DNA of 8,051 bases from Actinomycetes bacterium (GTDB taxonomy: Bacteria; Actinomycetota; Actinomycetes; Streptosporangiales; Streptosporangiaceae). The position numbers were made by a program, and so were the translations under genes. The notes under the pieces are model-generated. The model made no database searches and was not told the origin of the DNA. It saw only the letters and a program-made list of their open reading frames with translations. The stretch spans positions 1 through 8,051 of the forward strand of contig JAFACJ010000732.1 in the NCBI GenBank assembly GCA_023425615.1, given 5' to 3'. Position 1 is the first letter of the stretch. The number at the start of each line of letters is the position of its first letter. Positions 1 to 4,985 of the stretch are shown here, piece after piece.

Positions 1-33
1 GGGCCGCACTCCCCGTTCGGGGAAATGCGGCCC
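1..33. terminator. Strong stem-loop, probable bidirectional terminator
   Basis: Positions 1-8 (GGGCCGCA) pair perfectly with 26-33 (TGCGGCCC). Inside, CCCC (11-14) pairs with GGGG (19-22) around a GTTC loop, leaving a small internal bulge. No T-run follows on either strand, so it is not a textbook intrinsic terminator, but GC-rich hairpins without a U-tract are commonly proposed as terminators in actinomycetes. It lies about 30 bases beyond the tRNA 3'-end fragment in that fragment's reading direction, which suits a tRNA transcript terminator. It could also end a gene lying left of the window. Confidence 0.55.
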
Positions 34-111
34 TGACCTGTGGTTTCGCAAACCTTTCGGTTGGCTCCCGCGATTGGACTCGAACGGGGATCATGCGGCG
101 CTGACCTTGTG
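26..111. repeat. Imperfect 17-bp direct repeat flanking the tRNA-like core
   Basis: TGCGGCCCTGACCTGTG (26-42) recurs as TGCGGCGCTGACCTTGTG (94-111), with one substitution and one inserted T. The two copies sit on either side of the tRNA-like segment at 62-84. Between them is also a small inverted repeat, GGTTT (42-46) and AAACC (50-54) around CGC. The symmetric placement suggests recombinase-related sites or duplication during element movement, but nothing in the sequence proves a function. Confidence 0.45.
62..84 (-). other. tRNA 3'-end fragment (tRNA-Asn-like), putative attL core
   Basis: Read on the minus strand, this segment is TTCGAGT (T-loop), CCAAT (3' half of the T-stem), CGCGGGA (3' half of the acceptor stem), discriminator G, then CCA. 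That is the exact layout of a tRNA 3' end. The bases preceding it on the minus strand (CCCCG, from 89-85) do not pair with CCAAT, and no rest of the tRNA is present, so this is a fragment and not a gene. The T-loop and the GAGCCA ending resemble bacterial tRNA-Asn. Site-specific integration into a tRNA 3' end leaves exactly such a fragment at the end away from the restored tRNA gene. The geometry implies the element extends to the right and positions below about 62 are flanking DNA. The tRNA identity is tentative. Confidence 0.6.
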
Positions 112-146
112 ACGGTGGCTGCTCTAGGGCCGTCTTCCGTGCAGGA

Positions 147-200
147 GAGTCCGGGGGAGTCCACAGGCGTCCAGGGGTGTTGTCCCTCGGTTTGTCCCTC
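147..200. repeat. Phased short direct repeats, possible recombinase arm sites
   Basis: GAGTCC at 147-152 and 157-162 and GCGTCC at 167-172 are spaced exactly 10 bp apart, about one helical turn. TGTCCCTC follows at 181-188 and again at 193-200. Such phased repeats beside an att core resemble arm-type binding sites for tyrosine integrases or excisionases, but that role is inferred from position only. The rest of 85-335 contains no convincing gene. An upstream extension of the nuclease frame to a GTG at 177 crosses these repeats and is judged non-coding. Confidence 0.4.
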
Positions 201-323
201 AGCACGAAGGCGCTGAGCTGGGAAGCCGAAAGCTTCAAGCCGGAGGCTGCTTCGGTGCGAAGTCAGGATGGCCGTCGCTTGTGCTTGTTTCTGCAAAAGC
301 CCAACACGAGGAAGCTTCGATCT

Positions 324-329
324 TATGAT
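324..329 (+). promoter_or_regulatory. -10 element (TATGAT) giving a likely leaderless mRNA for the nuclease gene
   Basis: TATGAT is one base from the TATAAT consensus and ends six bases before the ATG at 336. Transcription would therefore start at or next to the A of the start codon. Leaderless mRNAs are common in actinobacteria. No good -35 hexamer is visible at the usual distance. There is also no usable ribosome binding site before 336 (only GAAG, one base away), which agrees with leaderless expression. Confidence 0.45.
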
Positions 330-335
330 AGAAGT

Positions 336-1196
336 ATGAAGAAGATCGAACGTGATCTACTTGCCGCACTCGTTGATGAAGCGGACCAAATCGAGCCGCT
401 CGCGCGCGAGGTCCAGATTGACGACCTTCCTGCTGGAAGGTCAAATCTTAAAGCTCTCGAAAAGAGCTATATGGACTGGTTTTCGAGGGCTATTCCACAC
501 CTCCCGGAGGATTTGAGAAAGTCATTTGAGTTTGAATTTGAGGGTGGTTTTTTTCAGAGCCGAATCAAGCAATTTATTCAAAACGCCCACCGGCTCAATC
601 CGCTGTACAGTGAAGACGCTGCAAGTATCGGCCTGTCTCCATGGATGTACCCGTTCAATGATGCTTTTCGTGGCCCACTTTTGGAGCAGAAGAAAATTCT
701 GCTTGAGGCTGCCGAGCGTCTGGCAGTGAGTGCGGACTCTGTTCAGACTCTCGATTTCCTTGAGGCTATATTTCGTAGGCTGCCGTCGGCTATAGCGGCA
801 CTTGGTCGCTCGTCTCATGGCCAGCAGGGTCTTGTAATTAAAGATGAGTATGGGCTTCAGCGCCTAATTCATGGAGTCTTGTGCCTGCATTTCGCGGATG
901 TTCAGCCAGAAGACCCTAGCCCGACTGCCGCGGGTTCCGGTCCTCGAATTGATTTTGTCCTCCCCGAAGTCAGAGTGGTCGTTGAGGCAAAAATGACACG
1001 GGAGGGTCTTTCGGATAAGAAGCTGGGGGAAGAGCTGGCGATAGATATCTTGCGATACCAGCAGCATCCACAGGCCGGTGCTTTCTTGGGGGTAGTCTAC
1101 GACCCAGATCGTAGGCTAGGGAATCCGGGAGGGTTCGAGCGGACCGTTAGATCAGATCATGATCATTTCCCTATCAGGGTTGTGATTGTTCATTGA
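336..1196 (+). CDS. PD-(D/E)XK nuclease domain protein, DpnII/MboI-type fold
   Basis: This 286-residue protein has a C-terminal half that I recognise as the DpnII-MboI-type restriction endonuclease-like domain found in many standalone bacterial proteins. The conserved block around residues 168-182 contains KDEYGLQRLIHGVL. The catalytic core follows: RIDFVLP with D206, then VVVEAKMT with E217 and K219 (the D...ExK signature), then GEELAIDILRYQQHP and the VYDPDRR / NPGGFE tail. The N-terminal 140 residues are mostly helical-looking and unrecognised, perhaps a sensor or specificity region. The start at 336 was chosen over a GTG at 177 because the extra 53 residues look non-coding and TATGAT lies just upstream. 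Sampled lines are 43-52% G+C against about 70% in the transfer genes, pointing to separate acquisition. No methyltransferase accompanies it, so it is not an obvious restriction-modification pair. A DNA-directed defence or element-maintenance role is inferred. Confidence 0.8.
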   Translation: MKKIERDLLAALVDEADQIEPLAREVQIDDLPAGRSNLKALEKSYMDWFSRAIPHLPEDLRKSFEFEFEGGFFQSRIKQFIQNAHRLNPLYSEDAASIGLSPWMYPFNDAFRGPLLEQKKILLEAAERLAVSADSVQTLDFLEAIFRRLPSAIAALGRSSHGQQGLVIKDEYGLQRLIHGVLCLHFADVQPEDPSPTAAGSGPRIDFVLPEVRVVVEAKMTREGLSDKKLGEELAIDILRYQQHPQAGAFLGVVYDPDRRLGNPGGFERTVRSDHDHFPIRVVIVH

Positions 1197-1213
1197 TATT
1201 TCTTTCTCGGTTT

Positions 1214-1232
1214 TAATAATTCCCTAATAATT
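1214..1232. repeat. Tandem TAATAATT repeat between convergent genes
   Basis: TAATAATT occurs at 1214-1221 and again at 1225-1232, separated by CCC. It lies in the 49-base, AT-rich gap between the stop codons of two convergent genes. No stable hairpin terminator is apparent here. It may be remnant foreign DNA accompanying the low-GC nuclease gene. Confidence 0.4.
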
Positions 1233-1245
1233 GGTGAGTCTGGAT

Positions 1246-2760
1246 TTAGTATCGCCATGCCGTGCCGGTTCCCCGGTACTGGGACACGGGGATGGGGTCG
1301 ATGCCGGGGCGCATACGTGCCTTGTAGAGCAAGCCGTTGAGATGGTCGATTTCGTGGGCTACGAGTCGGGCAACGGCGCGCTCGAAGACGGTGATGCGCT
1401 TGGTGCCGTCGATATCCTGATGCTCGACTTCGATCCAGAGCGGGCGGGGGACCATGCCGCGGACGTCGAAGAAGCTCAGGCAGCCCTCATACTGCTCGTC
1501 CGTTTCGGCTGATTCATCGATTACCTTCGGGTTGAGGAGGATGAGTTCCTCACCGTCTGGAGTGCGAACAAGGGCGGCGGCACGGCTGAGGCCGATTTGA
1601 GGGGCCGCGAGTCCCATGCCTTTGGCGAATGAGTGCACGCTGCCGATGCGTTCTACGGCGGCCTTCATGGTCTCGATGACCTGGCGCGCGTCGTCGGTCT
1701 CCGCTGGAAGAGAGAAGGGACGTGCCTGTTCGGCGAGGATGGGCGAACCCTCCTGAGCTACGCCGATCGATGACATGGTCTCGCTCGGTTTGGTGGCGGG
1801 CACTTCGCTCTCCCTTGGGTATGGCGCTCGGAATTTCCATTCAATGCGATACCTGGCATGCATTGGTGGGTCTTCAGTAGACCATGTGAAAATGCTGCGA
1901 TCTCCTGCTATCTCGCGGGAGATGGGGGAGCGGAAGGCGGTCGCCTCCGCGGACATGGAAGTCTCCATCCCCCAGACAGCGGGCTTGAGGTCGGTCGGGA
2001 AGTCCACGGCGAGGCTGAGTCGCCGAGTCGGAAGGCGGATCGCCCGTTGCCACCACGGGCCCCATTTCTCCGCGCTGACGGTGTAGAAATACTCGATCCA
2101 GGTCGATTCTCCGGGATAGAGCGGGTATCGCCCGTCTTCGTTCTCGAAGAGGAGCCATACCTCTTTGAACGCATCACGGTCATGTTTGGCGACCCAGGCC
2201 ATGGGCTCATCTTCGCCGCAGGCTGCGGAGAGGCCGATCTCGTCCCAAGTCAGCGGGTTCTCTCGATAAAGCCGGTTGGATCGTTCAGGATCGCCGGGAT
2301 AGCGATCCACGGCGATCCGGATCAGGTACCTGGTCACGGGGGCGGATCCGACGTTCCTAAGAAGCCGCCGGATTCGCGTCTTGAAAACTCCGTCATTGAA
2401 GGAGAGTTCGGCATGTTCGTGGTCAACGATCAGTGCTGCGCTCGGGTCGGCCTGAGGGTCTTCCAGCGCTTGGTCACGGCTGACTGAAGGATGCCCCGAT
2501 GCGCTGGTGGTCTCGCTCAGCGCTCTCCATGCCCGCGTGACAGCCCCGCCGGCCTTCAGCACTTGGTCCGCGGCTTTGGCGAACTCCTTGCTCGGCGCGA
2601 TCGACCCGCCTTCGACCTTGCTGACGTAGGACGGGGTGTAGCCGACGGCCGCGGCCAGACGCTTCTGCGAGTAGCCCGCGACCTCCCGCCAATGGCGCAA
2701 CTCGGCGATGAAGCCACTGGCCTTGCTTGCTGCTTCCTGTTCTTCCCGCTCCTGCTCCAT
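1246..2760 (-). CDS. XRE-type HTH protein fused to a peptide deformylase domain
   Basis: This is a 504-residue fusion. Residues about 17-75 form an XRE-family helix-turn-helix (SQKRLAAAVGYTPSYVSKVEGG, Q32 to G52). Residues about 115-315 form a middle region of unknown fold that I associate with actinobacterial XRE regulators. Residues about 338-485 are a peptide deformylase domain, an enzyme that removes formyl from N-terminal formyl-methionine. All three deformylase motifs are present: GMGLAAPQ (381-388), EGCLS (425-429, metal ligand C427) and HEIDHLNG (469-476, metal ligands H469 and H473, catalytic E470). Ordinary deformylases are about 160-200 residues and lack the DNA-binding part. The ATG at 2760 has no clear ribosome binding site, only GAAGGG well upstream. 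The gene is convergent with the nuclease and lies 139 bp downstream of the small XRE gene on the same strand. A sensor-regulator that binds formylated peptides or tails, or a moonlighting enzyme, is inferred; the fusion itself is seen directly. Confidence 0.88.
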   Translation of the reverse strand: MEQEREEQEAASKASGFIAELRHWREVAGYSQKRLAAAVGYTPSYVSKVEGGSIAPSKEFAKAADQVLKAGGAVTRAWRALSETTSASGHPSVSRDQALEDPQADPSAALIVDHEHAELSFNDGVFKTRIRRLLRNVGSAPVTRYLIRIAVDRYPGDPERSNRLYRENPLTWDEIGLSAACGEDEPMAWVAKHDRDAFKEVWLLFENEDGRYPLYPGESTWIEYFYTVSAEKWGPWWQRAIRLPTRRLSLAVDFPTDLKPAVWGMETSMSAEATAFRSPISREIAGDRSIFTWSTEDPPMHARYRIEWKFRAPYPRESEVPATKPSETMSSIGVAQEGSPILAEQARPFSLPAETDDARQVIETMKAAVERIGSVHSFAKGMGLAAPQIGLSRAAALVRTPDGEELILLNPKVIDESAETDEQYEGCLSFFDVRGMVPRPLWIEVEHQDIDGTKRITVFERAVARLVAHEIDHLNGLLYKARMRPGIDPIPVSQYRGTGTAWRY

Positions 2761-2802
2761 CGGCGGAGGCCCTTCGGGGGTGTGAATGGAATGAATGGGG
2801 GT

Positions 2803-2815
2803 TGATCGCCGATCA
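2803..2815. promoter_or_regulatory. Perfect palindrome, candidate operator upstream of the HTH-deformylase gene
   Basis: TGATCG-C-CGATCA is a perfect 13-bp inverted repeat centred 49 bp upstream of the start codon at 2760. Its size and position suit a dimeric XRE-type repressor, either the HTH-deformylase itself or the neighbouring small XRE protein. No confident -10/-35 pair could be placed around it. The rest of the 139-bp gap holds a GGAATGAATG-type minor repeat and nothing else I recognise. Confidence 0.4.
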
Positions 2816-2899
2816 CCCTGCCCTCACCCCTGGCGGTCGTCGTTTCCTGGAACCACAGCCGAGCGCCGGAAGGAGGGCGACATGGACGACAGGCAGACA

Positions 2900-3262
2900 T
2901 CAGACTCGGGGCGCCGCGCCGGCTTCGAGCTCGGAGACGCGCGTTTTGAGGGCGGCAAGCTCGGATTCCAGTGCCTCGACCCGGTCGGCGAGCGCGGCTA
3001 CCCCTTCGGAGGTCCCGAGGTTCTCGCCGAGAGCGACACGCTGAAGGTGATCGTCTGGGAGCCGGAGGACTCGGGACAGGGCTGCCAGCGTGACGGCGTT
3101 GCGTTGCTGGGCGTCACCATGCTGGATCTTCCGCAGAGTGGCGATCGAGACTCCGGAAAGCTCCGATACCCGCTTCTGCGTCAGCCCGAGCCCACTCATC
3201 CGTTCGTTGACGACTCTGGCGACCGCCGCCCAGTCGGCCACGCCCAACCACCTGCCCTTCAC
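2900..3262 (-). CDS. Small XRE-family transcriptional regulator with C-terminal coiled coil
   Basis: This 120-residue protein starts at GTG. An in-frame stop lies 21-24 bases upstream, so this is the most upstream start possible. Residues 12-80 form a helix-turn-helix domain, with LTQKRVSELSGVSIATLRKI (27-46) as the DNA-binding core. Residues about 87-113 form a short leucine/valine heptad coiled coil (V88, L91, V95, L98, L102, L105, V109, L112), probably for dimerisation. It is transcribed divergently from the transfer operon, with a repeat-bearing promoter between them. That is the usual position for a transfer repressor (Kor-like), hence the inferred role of silencing the operon and itself. 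No strong ribosome binding site precedes the start; a GAGG lies about 20 bases upstream. Confidence 0.82.
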   Translation of the reverse strand: MKGRWLGVADWAAVARVVNERMSGLGLTQKRVSELSGVSIATLRKIQHGDAQQRNAVTLAALSRVLRLPDDHLQRVALGENLGTSEGVAALADRVEALESELAALKTRVSELEAGAAPRV

Positions 3263-3305
3263 CCGCGCGACTACCGCTGATCCTCAAGCCTAACGAGGCA
3301 ATGAC

Positions 3306-3345
3306 CGCTGTTGACACCGCTACTTATGGCGCTTTAAATAGCGCT
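3306..3345. repeat. 12-bp-period CGCT array, probable operator
   Basis: CGCT begins at 3306, 3318, 3330 and 3342, an exact 12-bp period, with a degenerate fifth unit (CGGT) at 3354. The array covers both promoter hexamers of the transfer operon. The unit at 3330 also forms an inverted repeat with 3340-3344: GCGCT at 3329-3333 and AGCGC at 3340-3344 around TTAAAT. Such an iterated site in a divergent intergenic region is a natural binding target for the adjacent XRE repressor; this is inferred. Confidence 0.55.
3311..3340 (+). promoter_or_regulatory. Sigma-70-type promoter of the transfer operon
   Basis: A perfect -35 hexamer TTGACA (3311-3316) is followed after 18 bp by TAAATA (3335-3340), a good -10 element. 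Predicted transcription start is near 3347, giving a leader of about 32 bases before the ATG at 3379. Consensus promoters of this quality are uncommon in high-GC actinomycete DNA and would need active repression, consistent with the overlapping 12-bp array and the divergent XRE gene. Confidence 0.7.
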
Positions 3346-3378
3346 TATAGGAGCGGTTAGCTCGCAAGGAGAAGTCCG

Positions 3379-3546
3379 ATGTTCCAGTCCCGCCCCCCGA
3401 TGTACGAGACCAGGCCCCCGCGCAGGTGGCCGCTGAACCTGGCGGTGTTCGCGTTCGTCGCGTTCGCCGTCGCCAACCCGGAGGCCGCCGCCGCGCTGGT
3501 GGAGACGGTGGTCGTCGCCCTCGGCCGGTTCCTGGCCGCGCTCTGA
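3379..3546 (+). CDS. Small membrane-associated protein (55 aa), first gene of the transfer operon
   Basis: The start has a good ribosome binding site, AAGGAG at 3366-3371, seven bases from ATG. The 55-residue product has a basic, proline-rich N-terminus (with RPPRR at 12-16), a hydrophobic segment at about 18-32 (PLNLAVFAFVAFAVA) and a second hydrophobic stretch at about 36-55. It is probably a small inner-membrane protein. I do not recognise a family. Its place directly after the operon promoter, 22 bp before the WhiB-like gene, suggests a role in transfer or spread similar to the small Spd-type proteins of actinomycete elements; that is inferred. Confidence 0.7.
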   Translation: MFQSRPPMYETRPPRRWPLNLAVFAFVAFAVANPEAAAALVETVVVALGRFLAAL

Positions 3547-3556
3547 CCCGCTGATC

Positions 3557-3564
3557 AAGGAGGT
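3557..3564 (+). promoter_or_regulatory. Consensus ribosome binding site of the WhiB-like gene
   Basis: AAGGAGGT is a full match to the 16S rRNA anti-Shine-Dalgarno and lies four bases before the ATG at 3569. It fixes the start of the WhiB-like protein and implies strong translation. Confidence 0.8.
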
Positions 3565-3568
3565 TTAG

Positions 3569-3871
3569 ATGACCCCGCCGCTGTCGGCTCTGCCGCTGGT
3601 GGACCTGCTGGAGGTGCTCGCCGAGAAGGGCGAATGCCGCTATGACCCCGAGCTGCACACCGGCCCGGATGCCTTCGAGTCCGAGACGCTCGCCGAGCGG
3701 CGCGCCCGCGTGGCCGCGGCCAAGGAGGTGTGCGAGTCGTGCCCGGTGTGGGAGGCGTGCTTGGAGTACGCGCTGCGCCACGCGCCCTCGCACGGGGTGT
3801 GGGCCGGTTACACCGCTCGTGAGCTGTCGGACCTGCGCAGCTACGCCCGCACGGTGGGGGAGGTGGCGTGA
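3569..3871 (+). CDS. WhiB-family iron-sulfur regulator
   Basis: This 100-residue protein carries the WhiB signature. Four cysteines sit at C23, C55, C58 and C64 (C-Xn-C-X2-C-X5-C) and are known in the family to bind a [4Fe-4S] cluster. The tryptophan turn GVWAG (76-80) follows. WhiB proteins are actinobacterial regulators that usually contact the primary sigma factor and DNA. The tail after the turn is short and ends in an acidic/neutral stretch, without the basic DNA-contacting cluster of classic members, so it may act mainly through sigma factor or another partner. The stop overlaps the next start (TGATG), indicating translational coupling. Redox- or nitric oxide-responsive control of transfer genes is a plausible role, inferred from context. 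Confidence 0.92.
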   Translation: MTPPLSALPLVDLLEVLAEKGECRYDPELHTGPDAFESETLAERRARVAAAKEVCESCPVWEACLEYALRHAPSHGVWAGYTARELSDLRSYARTVGEVA

Positions 3872-4182
3872 TGGCCTCCGGTCTGCCGCTGCGTGAGCGG
3901 ATGCCGTCGGCCGCCGCGCTGCTGGTGCGCCTGACCGAGGAGGGCAAGGGACTGCCGCGGGTGTGCAACTGGCAGTTGTACGGCATCGGCGCCCTGTGCG
4001 TCAGGGGCCAGACCGGCACGGATGCCGATGTGCAGGTGTGGGCCGAGCACCTGGGCGGCACCGTCACCCGCGAGCCCTACGCCCATGACCCCCTCATCGT
4101 GTTCGTCTCGGTGCTGGTGCAGATCGACGGCCTGCCCGTGGAGATATGGACCAGCACCGAGGCCCCCAAGGACGGTGTGTGA
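3871..4182 (+). CDS. Conserved-looking hypothetical protein (103 aa) of the transfer operon
   Basis: The start at ATG 3871 overlaps the WhiB-like stop by one base (TGATG), with GGAGGT at 3859-3864 as ribosome binding site. A GTG one codon earlier is possible but less likely. The product is a small soluble alpha/beta-looking protein: a helical N-terminus (12-25), VCNWQLYGIGALCVRG (31-46), then a hydrophobic strand LIVFVSVLVQIDG (75-87) and a VEIWTST ending (90-96). Two cysteines, C32 and C43, are present without a metal motif. I recall similar proteins in actinomycete mobile elements but assign no function. The stop overlaps the next start by one base. Confidence 0.78.
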   Translation: MASGLPLRERMPSAAALLVRLTEEGKGLPRVCNWQLYGIGALCVRGQTGTDADVQVWAEHLGGTVTREPYAHDPLIVFVSVLVQIDGLPVEIWTSTEAPKDGV

Positions 4183-4985
4183 TGAGCGCCGCCGACCGCC
4201 ACGCGGGGTTCCTGACGGCCGACCGCGCCATCCGGTTCCTGACCGCCCTGATCGTGGTCGCCCTGGGTGCGGCGGCGGCGATCGTCTCCTACTCCCACGC
4301 CCTGGTGGTGGCCACCGCCAACGGTCAGCACGGGTGGACGGCCACGCTCACGCCGCTGACCATCGACGGCCTGGTCCTGGTCGCCGGACTGGTCCTGCTG
4401 GATGGCGCACGGCGCGGGCAGACGTCCGCCTCGCTGGTGCTGGCGTATGTGACGCTCGGGTTGGGGATCGCCGCGACGCTGGCGGTCAACGTCCTGTACG
4501 GCATCGGACACGGCCCCACCGGAGCCGTGGTCGCCGGGTGGCCGGCCGTCGCCCTGGTGCTGTCCACCGAACTGCTGATGGGCATGATCCGCCGCGGGCA
4601 GCGCCCCACCACCCCCGGCATGGCGCCCGGTGTCGAGGGGGAGGCGACATTGGATGTCGCGCCGTCGCAGGGCGACACCTCGCACGACACCGCCTCCGGC
4701 TCCGTGTCGCACGAGGGCGACATGCCACCCGGTGATGCGGAAGCGGGCGAGGTGCCGAGCGGCAGCGTCACCCCGCTGCCGACGGCCGACCAGGACGCCG
4801 ACTCTGAGCCGCTTCCCTCCGGTGGGGTGGTGAGTGATGCCGAACGGGCGCTGGCACTGCTGGCCGATGACCCCGGCATCACCGGCGCTGAGCTGGGCCG
4901 CCGTCTGGGCCTGAGCGCACGCCAGGGGCAAAGGCTGCTGGCCTCCCTGCGCCCGAGGCACCTGCGGGAGGTGAAGACCTCATGA
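4182..4985 (+). CDS. DUF2637 (SpdB-like) membrane protein with C-terminal helix-turn-helix
   Basis: The 267-residue product begins at ATG 4182, coupled to the previous stop (TGATG), with AAGGAC about eight bases upstream. An in-frame ATG at 4146 lies inside the preceding gene and is rejected. Residues about 17-136 match DUF2637: four membrane segments (about 17-39, 58-74, 84-106, 112-136) with the family's SYSHALVVA, LTPLTIDGLVLVAG, LLDGARRG and NVLYGIGHGP features. A polar, Gly/Asp/Ser-rich linker (about 140-217) leads to a winged-helix-like domain (220-258: ERALALLADDPGITGAELG then RRLGLSARQGQRLLASLR). DUF2637 proteins are frequent in actinomycete conjugative elements and linked to plasmid spread. 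The cytosolic HTH could tether element DNA to the membrane near the translocase; this is inferred. Its stop overlaps the next start (ATGA). Confidence 0.85.
   Translation: MSAADRHAGFLTADRAIRFLTALIVVALGAAAAIVSYSHALVVATANGQHGWTATLTPLTIDGLVLVAGLVLLDGARRGQTSASLVLAYVTLGLGIAATLAVNVLYGIGHGPTGAVVAGWPAVALVLSTELLMGMIRRGQRPTTPGMAPGVEGEATLDVAPSQGDTSHDTASGSVSHEGDMPPGDAEAGEVPSGSVTPLPTADQDADSEPLPSGGVVSDAERALALLADDPGITGAELGRRLGLSARQGQRLLASLRPRHLREVKTS

Noticed and set aside
62..84. An intact tRNA gene.
   Set aside because: Only the 3' T-loop-to-CCA part is present; no anticodon or D arm and no pairing partner for the T-stem.
177..335. Upstream extension of the nuclease frame from a GTG at 177.
   Set aside because: The added 53 residues look non-coding, cross the phased repeats, and the -10 element at 324-329 implies transcription starting near 336.
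1146..1168. Cluster of GATC sites (the DpnII/MboI target) near the end of the nuclease gene.
   Set aside because: Only three closely spaced copies in a lower-GC coding region; family membership does not predict the cleavage site, so this is likely coincidence.
3320..4067. Minus-strand frames opposite the small membrane protein and WhiB genes.
   Set aside because: Arg/Pro/Ala-rich composition, no ribosome binding sites, and clear plus-strand genes explain the region.
4146..4181. ATG at 4146 as start of the DUF2637 gene.
   Set aside because: It lies within the preceding gene without a ribosome binding site; ATG 4182 is coupled to the previous stop and begins the family-like N-terminus.
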